Positions 48,314 to 56,488 of a DNA stretch of 56,488 nt are shown here, in pieces. The stretch spans positions 1 through 56,488 of the forward strand of contig NZ_AQQS01000038.1 in the NCBI RefSeq assembly GCF_002088275.1, written 5' to 3'. The first letter of the stretch is position 1. Each line of letters starts with the position of its first letter. The stretch comes from Aurantimonas sp. 22II-16-19i (lineage in GTDB: Bacteria; Pseudomonadota; Alphaproteobacteria; Rhizobiales; Rhizobiaceae). The position numbers and the translations under genes are program-made. The notes under the pieces were generated by a model, which worked only from the letters and a program-made list of their open reading frames with translations, was not told where the DNA came from and ran no database searches.

Positions 48314-49129
48314 ATGAGTTCAGTCGCGACGAGTGAAGAGACGGCGGCATTCCCGATCCCCGCAGGCGTCTTTGCCGAGACGGTAACGTCGGTGAAGCAC
48401 TATACCGACCGGTTGTTCTCCTTCCGCATGACCCGGCCGGCGAGCTTCCGCTTCCGCTCCGGCGAATTCGTGATGATCGGCCTGCCGAACGCGGCGAAAC
48501 CCGTGTTTCGGGCCTATTCGATCGCCAGCCCGGCCTGGGACGAGGAGCTGGAATTCTTCTCGATCAAGGTGCCGGGCGGCCCGCTCACCGAGCATCTCCA
48601 GAAGATCCGGCCCGGCGACACCGTGCTGATGCGCAAGAAGCCGACCGGCACCCTGGTGCACGACGCTCTCATTCCCGGAAAGCGCCTGTTCCTGTTCTCG
48701 ACCGGAACCGGCATCGCCCCCTTCGCCTCGGTCATCCGCGATCCCGAGACCTATGAGAAGTTCGAGCAGGTGATCCTCACCCAGACCTGCCGCGAGAACG
48801 CCGAGCTGAACTACGGCCGCGAACTCGTCGAGAACACCAAGTCCGACGAGCTGATGAGCGAATTCGTCGGCGACAAGCTGATGTTCCACGCCAGCGCCAC
48901 CCGCGAGGGCGAGACGAGGGGCCACCGGATCACCACCCTGATCGAGAACGGCAAGCTGTTCACCGACCTCGGCATCGAGCCGCTGAATCCCGAGACCGAC
49001 CGGGCGATGATCTGCGGCTCCATGGCGATGCTGCGCGAGATCGAGGGCCTGCTCCAGGCGAGAGGCTTCGAGGAAGGCGCCAACAACAAGCCCGGCACCT
49101 ACGTCGTCGAGCGGGCCTTCGTCGACTGA
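48314..49129 (+). CDS. fpr: ferredoxin/flavodoxin--NADP+ reductase
   Basis: A 271-residue FAD enzyme that moves electrons between NADPH and ferredoxin or flavodoxin. FAD-binding residues are in FVMIGLPNAAKPVFRAYSIA (RxYS motif) and FFSIKVPGGPLTEHL. The NADP-binding part has FLFSTGTGIAPFASVIRDPE and MICGSMAMLREIEGLL. The C-terminus ends in YVVERAFVD, the short bacterial subclass I type of alphaproteobacteria. I use the ATG at 48314, with GAGAGAGGC upstream; the frame is open to an earlier ATG at 48287. In relatives this gene is part of the oxidative-stress response. Confidence 0.93.
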   Translation: MSSVATSEETAAFPIPAGVFAETVTSVKHYTDRLFSFRMTRPASFRFRSGEFVMIGLPNAAKPVFRAYSIASPAWDEELEFFSIKVPGGPLTEHLQKIRPGDTVLMRKKPTGTLVHDALIPGKRLFLFSTGTGIAPFASVIRDPETYEKFEQVILTQTCRENAELNYGRELVENTKSDELMSEFVGDKLMFHASATREGETRGHRITTLIENGKLFTDLGIEPLNPETDRAMICGSMAMLREIEGLLQARGFEEGANNKPGTYVVERAFVD

Positions 49130-49184
49130 GCGGCGGCCACGTCCGATGTCTGAAGATGTCGCGCGACAAGACTGATCCTACCGC

Positions 49185-49211
49185 AAGGCCCGCTCGCAAG
49201 AGCGGGCCTTT
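49185..49211. terminator. intrinsic terminator after fpr
   Basis: AAGGCCCGCTC (49185-49195) and GAGCGGGCCTT (49200-49210) form an 11-bp stem around the tetraloop GCAA. Ts on the right and As on the left serve both the fpr and the SMP-30 transcripts, which converge here. Confidence 0.85.
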
Positions 49212-49223
49212 CATCATTGCCGG

Positions 49224-50111
49224 TCAGACCTGCGGATCGAACAGCGGCTCCGGCAGCCCGGGCACCTCGGTGCGCATGGAAAAGACGCCGCCGGAATGCG
49301 GCAGCCGCTCGAGCTCTTCCGCCGGCCGGCCGTCCCTTGCCGAGGTGACGTAGAGGGTCCTGAGGTCCGCGCCGCCGAAGGCGACCATGGTCGTGCACGT
49401 CGCCGGCACCTGAAATTCGGCCAGAAGCTCGCCCGCCGGCGAATAGCGCTGCACCCGGCCGCCCTCGTAGAGGGCCGACCAGTAGCAGCCCTCGGCGTCG
49501 ACGGCCGCGCCGTCCGGCCGCCCGCGATCCTCGCCCTCGGGCTTCAGTTCGGCAAAGACCCGTCGGTTCGACGCTTCGCCTGTCTCGACGTCGTAGTCAT
49601 AGGCATAGATGGTGAAGCGCGGCGTGTCCGAGTGGTACATCGTGCAGCCGTCGGGCGAGAATGCCAGGCCGTTCGAGGTGAGGAGGCCGCCCTCGATCGC
49701 CTGAAGGCCCCGCCGGTCGAAGCGGTAGAGCGAGGCGGTGCCGCCGGCCTTCTTCTCGTCGATCGTCCCGAGGATGAAGCGGCCGCGCGGGTCCGTGCGT
49801 CCGTCGTTGAAGCGATTGGTGGCGACGGGCTCGGCGTTCGGCGCGAGCATGGCGACGCGCTCGCCCGTCGGCGAAAGCTGCCAGACCCCCGATCGCAGGC
49901 CGGCGACGAAGCCGCCGTCCTTGCGGATCGCGAAGCAGCCGATCTCCTCCGACAGTCCGGTGATCGTGTGCTGTCCCGTCTCCGGCTCGAAGCGATGCAG
50001 CTTCATGCCCTTGATGTCGGCAAAATAGAGCGCCTTCTCCGCCGGCGCCCAGACCGGGCATTCGCCGAGGGCGCATTGCGAGTCGAGAACGAGGGTGAAG
50101 GGCGAGGTCAT
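49224..50111 (-). CDS. SMP-30/gluconolactonase-family sugar lactonase
   Basis: A 295-residue six-bladed propeller enzyme that opens sugar lactones. It has ALGECPVWAPAEKALYFADI with the metal-ligand Glu near the start. The segments NRFNDGRTDPRGRFILGTID, SNGLAFSPDGCTMYHSDT and GRPDGAAVDAEGCYWSALYE carry the Asn and Asp ligands. It is divergent from the sugar transporter genes at 50588, which suggests it acts on a lactone formed from the imported sugar. The ATG at 50111 gives the usual length. The sugar cannot be named from sequence alone. Confidence 0.9.
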   Translation of the reverse strand: MTSPFTLVLDSQCALGECPVWAPAEKALYFADIKGMKLHRFEPETGQHTITGLSEEIGCFAIRKDGGFVAGLRSGVWQLSPTGERVAMLAPNAEPVATNRFNDGRTDPRGRFILGTIDEKKAGGTASLYRFDRRGLQAIEGGLLTSNGLAFSPDGCTMYHSDTPRFTIYAYDYDVETGEASNRRVFAELKPEGEDRGRPDGAAVDAEGCYWSALYEGGRVQRYSPAGELLAEFQVPATCTTMVAFGGADLRTLYVTSARDGRPAEELERLPHSGGVFSMRTEVPGLPEPLFDPQV

Positions 50112-50480
50112 CGGGAAACTCCAGGGCTGGCGCCGGGCTGCCGGCCGGCAATCCGAAGTGGCGGTGCAACGCGCCCTTCCTGCCTTTCCCCGCGGGGTCC
50201 CCGCAAGAGGAAAAACCGGGCCGGGCTAACGGGCGACTGCGTCCTTCGGCCATCCGGCATCGCGCCGCTCCTCGGCGCGCCAGGATGCCGGCGGGAGCGC
50301 ATGCGGGGCAGGATCTCGCTCGCCGAAGAAGCCAGCGTCGACGTATCCGTCGTCCTTCTGCCGGGCTTCCGCGGGGCGAGGATCTGCCGCTCCACGGCCA
50401 TCGGCACGTGCTCCCTTCGGGGCCAACACCTACCGGCAGATGAATCTCGCGCCGCGCGCTCATTCTCGCGGAAAAGCATC
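50112..50480. other. intergenic, divergent control region (part)
   Basis: Between the lactonase gene and the sugar transporter promoter. GC-rich, without a supported gene. The gene for the regulator of this sugar locus is not in the window. Confidence 0.45.
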
Positions 50481-50514
50481 TTCACGTCCTGTTTGTGTGG
50501 TGCATAATGTATGC
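50481..50514 (+). promoter_or_regulatory. sugar-transporter promoter with palindromic operator
   Basis: TTCACG (50481-50486) and CATAAT (50503-50508) are 16 bases apart. The palindrome GCATA-ATG-TATGC (50502-50514) covers the -10 box, which suits a GntR- or LacI-type repressor. It lies 74 bases before the start of the binding-protein gene. Confidence 0.45.
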
Positions 50515-50587
50515 GTTGATGTCCGATCCGTCGATGACCGCTCGGGAGGCGGTGCCGGATCGCGGCCAATCTCGGGAGGAGACCAGC

Positions 50588-51679
50588 ATGCAGCGCAGAC
50601 AGTTCATCCAGGGCCTGGCCGGCGGCGTCGCAGCGACGGCCCTGTCCGGCCTCATGGGACGTCAGGCCTTCGCGGCCATGGGGGAATGCATCGTTCCCTG
50701 GGCGTCCGACACCAAGATGATCCAGCGCGAGGCGAAGGAAGGCCCGTTCAGGATCGCCCTGTCGAACTCCTACATCGGCAACACCTGGCGCACCGAGATG
50801 GTGCAGATCGCCAAGGCCTATACGGAGCGCCCGGAGGTGAAGCCCCTGATCGCCAGCTTCCAGGCGACGAGTTCGGGCAACGAGGTCAGCGCCCAGATCG
50901 CCCAGATCAACCAGATGATCCTCTCCGGCGTCGATGCCATCATCCTCAACGCCGCCTCGCCGACGGGCCTCAACTCGGTGATCGACCAGGCCGCCGATGC
51001 CGGCATCCTCGTCGTCTCCTTCGACAACGTGGTGACGACGGACAAGGCGGTGACGGTCAATCAGGACCAGTACGCCATGGGCAAGCAGTGGGCCGATTTC
51101 GTCGTCGAGAAGACCGGCGGCAAGGGCAACGTGCTGATGGTCCGCGGCGTCGCCGGAACCTTCGTCGACCAGGAGCGGACGCGGGCCGCCACCGACGTCT
51201 TCGGCCAGCATCCCGACATCGAGACCACCGAAATCTACGGCAACTGGGACGATGGCACCGCCCAGAAGGTGACGGCCAACGCTCTCGCCTCCGGTACGAA
51301 GTTCGACGGTGTCTGGAGCCAGGGCGGCGACACCGGCGTGGTGCGCGCCTTCCAGCAGGCGGGCCTGGACATCCCGCCGATCGCCGGCGAGGCGGAGAAC
51401 GGCTTCCGCAAGCTGGCGTCGGAACTGAAGTTCCCGATGCTGTCGATCGGCCAGTCGCCGGCGCTCTCGGCCCTGTCGATCATGGTCGCTCTCGAGATCC
51501 TGCAGGGCAAGGAAGTGCCGCAGTCGGTCTCGGCGCCGCTGCCGACGGCGACGACGGACACGCTGAAGTCCGGCGTGGACTTCTTCCCCGAGCTGCCCGA
51601 CAGCTTCTTCACGCCGATCTCCATTCCCGTCTGCGGGCTCGATTTCACCGCCGAGCAGATCCTGAAGCAGAAGGTCTGA
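50588..51679 (+). CDS. ribose-type sugar ABC transporter, periplasmic binding protein
   Basis: A 363-residue exported receptor of the ribose/galactose-binding class. The N-terminus QRRQFIQGLAGG has a twin-arginine pattern before the hydrophobic part (VAATALSGLMGRQAFA), so export may be by Tat. The core FRIALSNSYIGNTWRTEMVQ is followed by the lobe signatures GVDAIILNAASPTGLNSVID and ILVVSFDNVVTTDKAVTVNQ. GGGAGGAG sits seven bases before the ATG at 50588. It is followed by the ATPase and two permeases. Ligand unknown. Confidence 0.9.
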   Translation: MQRRQFIQGLAGGVAATALSGLMGRQAFAAMGECIVPWASDTKMIQREAKEGPFRIALSNSYIGNTWRTEMVQIAKAYTERPEVKPLIASFQATSSGNEVSAQIAQINQMILSGVDAIILNAASPTGLNSVIDQAADAGILVVSFDNVVTTDKAVTVNQDQYAMGKQWADFVVEKTGGKGNVLMVRGVAGTFVDQERTRAATDVFGQHPDIETTEIYGNWDDGTAQKVTANALASGTKFDGVWSQGGDTGVVRAFQQAGLDIPPIAGEAENGFRKLASELKFPMLSIGQSPALSALSIMVALEILQGKEVPQSVSAPLPTATTDTLKSGVDFFPELPDSFFTPISIPVCGLDFTAEQILKQKV

Positions 51680-51842
51680 CGGCGCGCCGCGCCGTCCACG
51701 GGGGCGGGTGCCGCGATACGCCGCGGCATCCGTTTCTTTCGTCTTCGAGCCGGAGGGCCGGGCGCTCCCAACGCTCGGCGCCGGCTCCCTGAGGCGGCGT
51801 CGGCGCCCTGCGCCGGCCCGCTTCGATCGGCGGAGAGTTCGC

Positions 51843-53417
51843 GTGACATCCAGGTCCGACCATCCTCGTTCCCCTTGCGGCCCGTTGCTGGAAGCTCGAG
51901 GGATCTCCAAGAGCTTCGGCGGCGTCCATGCGCTGCAGGAGGCCGATTTTGCCTGTGATCGCGGCGAGATCCATGCGCTGCTCGGCGCCAACGGCGCGGG
52001 CAAGTCGACGCTGGTCAAGGTGCTGAGCGGCGTCCAGCGCGCCGATGCGGGCAGGCTCGCGATCTCCGGCGAGACCGTCAGCTTCTCCGGTCCCGCCGAC
52101 GCGGTGCGCCACGGCGTCGCGACGGTGTTTCAGGAACTGTCGCTGTTTCCTCATCTCACCGTTGCCGAGAACATCCTGATCGGCCACGAGCCGACCGGCT
52201 TCCTCGGCCAAATCAGCCAGCGCCGGATGCGGGCCGAGGTCAGGGCGCTGTTCGAGAGCCTCGGCATCGATCACATCCCGCCCGGCGCGCAAGTCGCCGA
52301 CCTGTCGCTTGCCGACCGCCAGCTGGTCGAGATCTTCAAGGCGCTGTCGCGCCAGCCGCGGCTCCTGATCCTCGACGAGGGGACGTCGGCGCTGGGGCGC
52401 AAGGAGGTCGAGCGGCTGTTCGCGCTCTTGCGCAAGCTGCGCGACAGCGGCACCTCGGTGATCTTCATCTCCCACCGCATGAGCGAGATCCGCGAATTCG
52501 TCGACCGCATGACGATCTTCCGCAATGGCCGCCACGTGGCGACGGTGAAGGCCGCCGAGGCGAGCGACGCCGAGATCGTCGAGATGATGCTCGGCCAGAG
52601 GGTCGAGCGTTCGTTCCCGGCGAAGACGGCGGTTCGCGGCGAGGATCCGCCGCTTCTGGAGCTCGACGGCTTTTCCGCCGGCGCCGGCCTGAAGGGGGTC
52701 TCGCTGTCGCTCCAAGCCGGCGAGGTGCTCGGTCTCGCCGGCCTCGAAGGCCAGGGGCAGGGCACGCTGCTTCTCGCGCTCTTCGGCGCCTATCGCGGCG
52801 TTGCCGGACAGGCTCGCATCCGTGGCCGTCCGGCGAGGCTCAAAAACCCCTGGGACGCCAAGGCGAGCGGCATCGCGCTGATCCCGGAGGACCGCAAGAC
52901 CGAGGGGCTGGTTCTGCCGATGAGCGTTCGCGAGAACATCACCTTCTCGGTTCTCGACCGGTTCGGCCGCTTCGGCTTCGTCAGCCCGGCGAGGGAAAAG
53001 GCCTTCGTCTCCCACATGATGGAGCGGCTTTCGGTGAAGGCCGCCTCGATGGAACTGCCGGCCCGCTCGCTCTCCGGCGGCAACCAGCAGAAGCTGGTGC
53101 TGGCCAAGTGGCTGGAGACCGGCGCCGAGATCTTCCTCTTCTACGATCCGACGCGGGGCATCGACGTCGGCACCAAACAGGCCTTCTACGAGCTGATCGT
53201 CGGGCTGACGCGCGAGGGCAAGGGCGTGATCCTCTATTCCACCGAGACCAGCGAGCTGATCGGCCTCTGCCACCGGATCGCGGTGATGGACGACGGGCGG
53301 ATCGTCCAGACCCTCGAGGGCGATCATATCACCGAACAGGACATCCTCGCCGCCTCCCTCGGGGTCGGGCGGGGGCGGGCGGATGCCACGCCCGACATCG
53401 CGGAGGCCGCCCAATGA
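51843..53417 (+). CDS. sugar ABC transporter ATPase (two-domain, RbsA-like)
   Basis: A 524-residue double ATPase energising sugar import. Domain 1 has Walker A GANGAGKSTLVKVLSGVQ, the signature position LSLADRQLVEIFKAL and Walker B LLILDEGTSALG, where Gly replaces the usual Pro. Domain 2 has GLEGQGQGTLL (the expected degenerate Walker A), a good LSGGNQQKLVLAKW and Walker B FLFYDPTRGIDVGTK, lacking the usual Asp-Glu pair. The GTG at 51843 follows GGAGAG; the frame is open upstream to 51708 without a site. Its stop overlaps the permease start (ATGA). Confidence 0.88.
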   Translation: MTSRSDHPRSPCGPLLEARGISKSFGGVHALQEADFACDRGEIHALLGANGAGKSTLVKVLSGVQRADAGRLAISGETVSFSGPADAVRHGVATVFQELSLFPHLTVAENILIGHEPTGFLGQISQRRMRAEVRALFESLGIDHIPPGAQVADLSLADRQLVEIFKALSRQPRLLILDEGTSALGRKEVERLFALLRKLRDSGTSVIFISHRMSEIREFVDRMTIFRNGRHVATVKAAEASDAEIVEMMLGQRVERSFPAKTAVRGEDPPLLELDGFSAGAGLKGVSLSLQAGEVLGLAGLEGQGQGTLLLALFGAYRGVAGQARIRGRPARLKNPWDAKASGIALIPEDRKTEGLVLPMSVRENITFSVLDRFGRFGFVSPAREKAFVSHMMERLSVKAASMELPARSLSGGNQQKLVLAKWLETGAEIFLFYDPTRGIDVGTKQAFYELIVGLTREGKGVILYSTETSELIGLCHRIAVMDDGRIVQTLEGDHITEQDILAASLGVGRGRADATPDIAEAAQ

Positions 53418-54373
53418 CCCTGCGCCGCTACCGCAGCTCGCTGCTCGCCATCATCGGCCTGATCCTTCTCCTCGGCTACTACTGGGTCCAGCAGCCGCTG
53501 ATCCTCTCGCCCTTCGGCTTCCGCCTCCTCGCCAACCAGGGCACGACGCTGGCGCTGGCCGCGCTCGCCCAGCTGACCGTCGTCCTCACCGGCGGCGTCG
53601 ACCTCTCCGTCGGCGCCATCGTCAGCCTCTCCAACGCGATCGCCGCGACCTACATGGGCGACAGCCCGTGGAGCGTCTTCGGCGTCGTCCTCCTCACCCT
53701 CGGGGCCGGGGCGGCGGCCGGCCTCGTCAACGGCGTCCTCGTCGCCTATGGCCGCATCCAGCCGATCATCGTGACGCTGGCGACGCTCTACGTCTATTCG
53801 GGGCTCGCCCTGCTGATCCGCCCGCAGCCGGGCGGCTCGGTGCCGGGCTATTACGCCTCGACCCTCACCGGCGCCTGGGGCTGGCTGCCCTATTCGCTGA
53901 TCGTGCTTCTGGCGGTCACTCTCTTGTTCCGCATGCCGATCATGCGCTCGCGGCTCGGAACCGCGATCTATGCCGTCGGCGACAATCCCGGCGGGGCCCA
54001 CATGTCCGGCATCAACGTGCCGAGGACGCTGGTCTGCGCCTATGTCATCGGCGGCGTCCTCGCCGCCTGCGCCGGCCTGTTCCTCACCGCCCAGACCACC
54101 TCGGGCGATGCCACCGTCGGCACCTCCTACACGCTGAACTCCGTCGCGGCGGTGGTCTTCGGCGGGGCGATCCTCGGCGGCGGCAGGGGCCTCGCCCTCG
54201 GCCCGATCGTCGCGGCCTTCTTCATCTCGATCATCATCTCGGTGCTGTTCGCGGCCGGCGTCTCGTCCTTCTACCAGAGCGTCTTCCAGGGGGCGATCCT
54301 GATCGTCGTCCTGATGTTCGGCAACGCCTGGACCCTCAGAGCCCGCAACCGCCTGCACGTCCTCCGGAGCTGA
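53414..54373 (+). CDS. sugar ABC transporter permease 1 (RbsC-like)
   Basis: A 319-residue inner-membrane permease with eight to ten helices. It has the family motif QLTVVLTGGVDLSVGAIVSL, then IQPIIVTLATLYVYSG, AVGDNPGGAHMSGINVPRTL (ATPase-docking loop) and NSVAAVVFGGAILGGGRG. Translation is coupled to the ATPase gene by ATGA. It probably forms a heterodimer with the next gene product. Confidence 0.92.
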   Translation: MTLRRYRSSLLAIIGLILLLGYYWVQQPLILSPFGFRLLANQGTTLALAALAQLTVVLTGGVDLSVGAIVSLSNAIAATYMGDSPWSVFGVVLLTLGAGAAAGLVNGVLVAYGRIQPIIVTLATLYVYSGLALLIRPQPGGSVPGYYASTLTGAWGWLPYSLIVLLAVTLLFRMPIMRSRLGTAIYAVGDNPGGAHMSGINVPRTLVCAYVIGGVLAACAGLFLTAQTTSGDATVGTSYTLNSVAAVVFGGAILGGGRGLALGPIVAAFFISIIISVLFAAGVSSFYQSVFQGAILIVVLMFGNAWTLRARNRLHVLRS

Positions 54374-54376
54374 GCG

Positions 54377-55357
54377 ATGACCACCGAAACCCGCGCCTCG
54401 CAGACGCTCGGCTCGAGCCTCTCCGCCTTCACCCGCCACGGCGTCGCCGTGTCCTATGTCCTGCTCGTGCTCCTCATCGTCGTCGCGGTGATCCTCAACC
54501 CGGCCTTCGCCTCCTTCGCCAACGTCAAGGCGCAGCTGCAGATCGCCACTTTCATCGGCATCATCGCCATCGGCCAGACGCTGGTCATCCTCACCGGCCA
54601 GATCGACCTGTCGGTGCCGTGGAACCTGACCTTCTCCTCGATCCTGATGGCGACGCTCTACGGCCAGGGCTACGGCATGGGCGTCGCCATCGGCGCGGCG
54701 CTCCTCGTCGGCATCGGCGTCGGCCTCGTCAACGCCATCGGGGTCGCGGTCTTCCGGCTGCACTCGCTGGTCTGGACGCTCGGCATGAACGCGCTGCTCG
54801 AGGGCGCGACCATGGTCTATACGAATGGCCAGCCACCGGATTCGACGATCCCCTCGGTCGTGCGCTTCCTCGCCGTCGGCAGTCTCGGTGGCTTCCCGGT
54901 GTCGCCGCTGGTCTGGGCGTTCCTGGCGCTGGTCACCATCCTCGTCCTTTCCCGCTCGCGCTTCGGCCGCTTCCTCTATGCCACCGGCAACAACGAGCCG
55001 GCGCTGTTCCTCTCCGGCGTCGACACCAGGCTCGTCCATGTCGGCGCCTTCGTCGCCTCCGGCGTCTGCGCGGTGATCGGCGGCATCCTCCTCACCGGCT
55101 ACGCCTCGCAGACCTATCTCGGCATGGGCAACGACTACCTGCTGGTACCGATCGCCGCCGTCATCATCGGCGGCACCAACATCATGGGCGGCGCCGGCGG
55201 CTATGTCGGCACCATCGCCGGCACGCTGATCGTCGTCGTCCTCCAGTCGATCCTGTCGATCGCCCAGATCGGCCAGGCCGGCAAGAACATCGTCTTCGGC
55301 CTGATCATCATCGCGCTGGTGCTGCTCTATGCCCGGCAGGCAAGGCCGACCGACTGA
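54377..55357 (+). CDS. sugar ABC transporter permease 2 (RbsC-like)
   Basis: A 326-residue permease. It has IIAIGQTLVILTGQIDLSVP, LVWTLGMNALLEGATMVYTN, YATGNNEPALFLSGVDTRLV and IAAVIIGGTNIMGGAGGYVG. It begins three bases after the first permease gene, with GGAG seven bases upstream. Two different permease genes with one double ATPase is a common arrangement for pentose and polyol importers in rhizobia. Confidence 0.92.
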   Translation: MTTETRASQTLGSSLSAFTRHGVAVSYVLLVLLIVVAVILNPAFASFANVKAQLQIATFIGIIAIGQTLVILTGQIDLSVPWNLTFSSILMATLYGQGYGMGVAIGAALLVGIGVGLVNAIGVAVFRLHSLVWTLGMNALLEGATMVYTNGQPPDSTIPSVVRFLAVGSLGGFPVSPLVWAFLALVTILVLSRSRFGRFLYATGNNEPALFLSGVDTRLVHVGAFVASGVCAVIGGILLTGYASQTYLGMGNDYLLVPIAAVIIGGTNIMGGAGGYVGTIAGTLIVVVLQSILSIAQIGQAGKNIVFGLIIIALVLLYARQARPTD

Positions 55358-55473
55358 GGCGGCTGCCGCGGCGCGCCACGCCGTCCCGTCCCGATGGCGG
55401 GATGCGCCGCGCATGGCGGGACGAAATCGCCTATGAGGGGGCCGTCCCCCCGATGATCATCTGATTCTGGCCC

Positions 55474-56229
55474 ATGACCCTCCTCACCATCGCGCTCCTC
55501 TTCCTGGCCGGCTTCGCCGCGGCCGCGATCAACGCGGTCGCCGGCGGCGGCACCTTCATCTCCTTCGGCGCGTTGACGCTCATCGGGGTGCCGCCGATCT
55601 CGGCCAACGCCACCTCCTCCATCGCCCAGCTGCCGGGCTATTTCACCTCGACGCTACCCTATCTGAAGGACATCCGGTCGATCTGGCGGGGCATCGCGGT
55701 GCTCGCGGTCGCCTCGATCGCCGGCTCGAGCCTCGGGGCGCTGCTGCTCCTGTGGCTGAACAACGAACAGTTCGCCGCCGCCGTGCCCTGGCTGCTGATC
55801 GGCGCGACGGGGCTGTTCGCCGCCGGCCCCTTCTTGAAGCCGAAGCCGCGCGAGGCGGCGGCGACCAGCGAGTGGCGGGGCCTCGCGGCGCCGGCGATGC
55901 AGTTCGTCACCTCGATCTATGGCGGCTTCTTCGGCGCCGGCATGGGCATCATGATGCTGGCGACGCTGGGCCTCACCGATGCCGGCGACTATCACCGCCT
56001 CAACGCCATCAAGAACGTTTTGGCCAACGTCATCGCCATCGTCGCGATCACCGTCTTCGTCGCCGGCGGGGTGGTCCATTGGCCCGGTGCCCTGGCGCTG
56101 ATCCCGGGCGTCGCGCTCGGCGGCTATGCCGGCGTCTGGATCGCCAGGCGCGTGCCGCAGATCGCGGTGCGCATCTTCGTCATCGCAGTGGGGCTGTTTC
56201 TCGCGGGCTACTACTTCGTCATCGGGTGA
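55474..56229 (+). CDS. TauE/SafE-family membrane transporter
   Basis: A 251-residue protein with about eight membrane helices. It opens LLFLAGFAAAAINAVAGGGT, the GGG motif of TauE/SafE permeases, and repeats the pattern in SIYGGFFGAGMGIMMLATLG. The family exports sulfite, sulfoacetate or other organic anions; the substrate here is not known. It starts 116 bases after the sugar permease gene with no visible ribosome binding site, so membership of that operon is doubtful. Confidence 0.87.
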   Translation: MTLLTIALLFLAGFAAAAINAVAGGGTFISFGALTLIGVPPISANATSSIAQLPGYFTSTLPYLKDIRSIWRGIAVLAVASIAGSSLGALLLLWLNNEQFAAAVPWLLIGATGLFAAGPFLKPKPREAAATSEWRGLAAPAMQFVTSIYGGFFGAGMGIMMLATLGLTDAGDYHRLNAIKNVLANVIAIVAITVFVAGGVVHWPGALALIPGVALGGYAGVWIARRVPQIAVRIFVIAVGLFLAGYYFVIG

Positions 56230-56402
56230 GGCTTCGCCTTTCCCGGCCGCCCCCCGCGCGACCGGTTCCACGACGCCCGCATGATGGCTTGCGGCAGGCT
56301 CTTCCGACGGAAGACGCAACTCCGCGTTCCCGCGCCGCAAAGCGGCCGGGGCTGGGGATGCGAGCCGCCCGAGGGCAGCCAAGGGCGCCGTCCGGCGGGA
56401 CG

Positions 56403-56466
56403 GCGGGATGCCGGAGGCAGACCCTCCGAATTTTTTAGTTTGTACGGTCCGCCTCCGGCATCCCGC
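56403..56466. repeat. 64-bp inverted repeat at the window end
   Basis: GCGGGATGCCGGAGGC (56403-56418) is exactly complementary to 56451-56466. After one mismatch, GACC/GGTC extends the arms to 21 bp, leaving a 22-base AT-rich loop with six T (TTTTTT). There is no T-run after the stem, so it is not a classical terminator. 56230-56402 holds no gene. Confidence 0.65.
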
Positions 56467-56488
56467 GCGGTGCTTGACGGTCTCGATG

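Noticed and set aside
53324-55414. Minus-strand open frame of about 700 codons antisense to the sugar permeases
   Set aside because: Acidic, repetitive DDD/GEE composition arises from the complement of permease codons. There is no ribosome binding site.

Overview
The window is GC-rich DNA from an alphaproteobacterium of the Rhizobiales (Hyphomicrobiales). The best evidence is the acpXL-fabF2-fabF1-adh-lpxXL cluster for very-long-chain acylated lipid A. A single-chain pyruvate carboxylase, DUF3309/DUF6867 proteins, a SIS-CBS arabinose-5-phosphate isomerase and many GTG/TTG starts agree with this. I cannot fix the genus.

Layout. 1-6.2 kb: the tail of an RTX protein, then envelope and sugar-nucleotide genes (galU, nudK, a beta-barrel outer-membrane protein, kdsD), a HAD phosphatase and tRNA-Phe(GAA). 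6.5-11 kb: pyruvate carboxylase and a HigB/HigA-type toxin-antitoxin pair. 11-18 kb: single genes, namely a DMT permease, an esterase, a phosphatase-like protein that has lost its catalytic Cys, a LysR regulator, a cupin, an alpha/beta hydrolase and an L,D-transpeptidase. 18.5-20.8 kb: a secreted RTX protein with a seven-repeat propeller. 21-27 kb: the lipid A VLCFA operon, with a divergent MarR gene. 27.3-33 kb: a complete branched-chain amino acid ABC transporter (livHMGF-DUF6867-livK). 33.5-34.3 kb: an intact DUF3309 gene, a second DUF3309 copy whose start codon is lost, and an orphan terminator. 34.5-40.1 kb: a diheme cytochrome c, a D-amino-acid aminotransferase, a J-domain-like protein, ureD-ureA without the rest of urease, a MarR-GNAT fusion and DUF1810. 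40.1-49.1 kb: a long inverted repeat, metH with a palindromic operator, a PAP2 acid phosphatase fused to an autotransporter, and fpr. 49.2-56.2 kb: an SMP-30 lactonase divergent from a ribose-type sugar ABC transporter (binding protein, ATPase, two permeases), then a TauE/SafE permease. The window ends in a 64-bp hairpin-forming repeat.

How the genes work together. The clearest assemblies are: (i) the lipid A operon, where AcpXL carries a long acyl chain that FabF1 extends, possibly with a non-catalytic FabF2 partner, and LpxXL transfers it to lipid A; (ii) the Liv transporter; (iii) the sugar transporter with its neighbouring lactonase; (iv) the scattered surface-polysaccharide genes. The most unusual items are the KS/CLF-like FabF pair, the missing fabZ together with the extra coupled reading frames in that operon, the phosphatase-autotransporter fusion, the Cys-to-Gly phosphatase relative, the DUF3309 gene that lost its start codon, and the orphan ureDA. 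All family assignments come from reading the sequence by eye; no searches were run.
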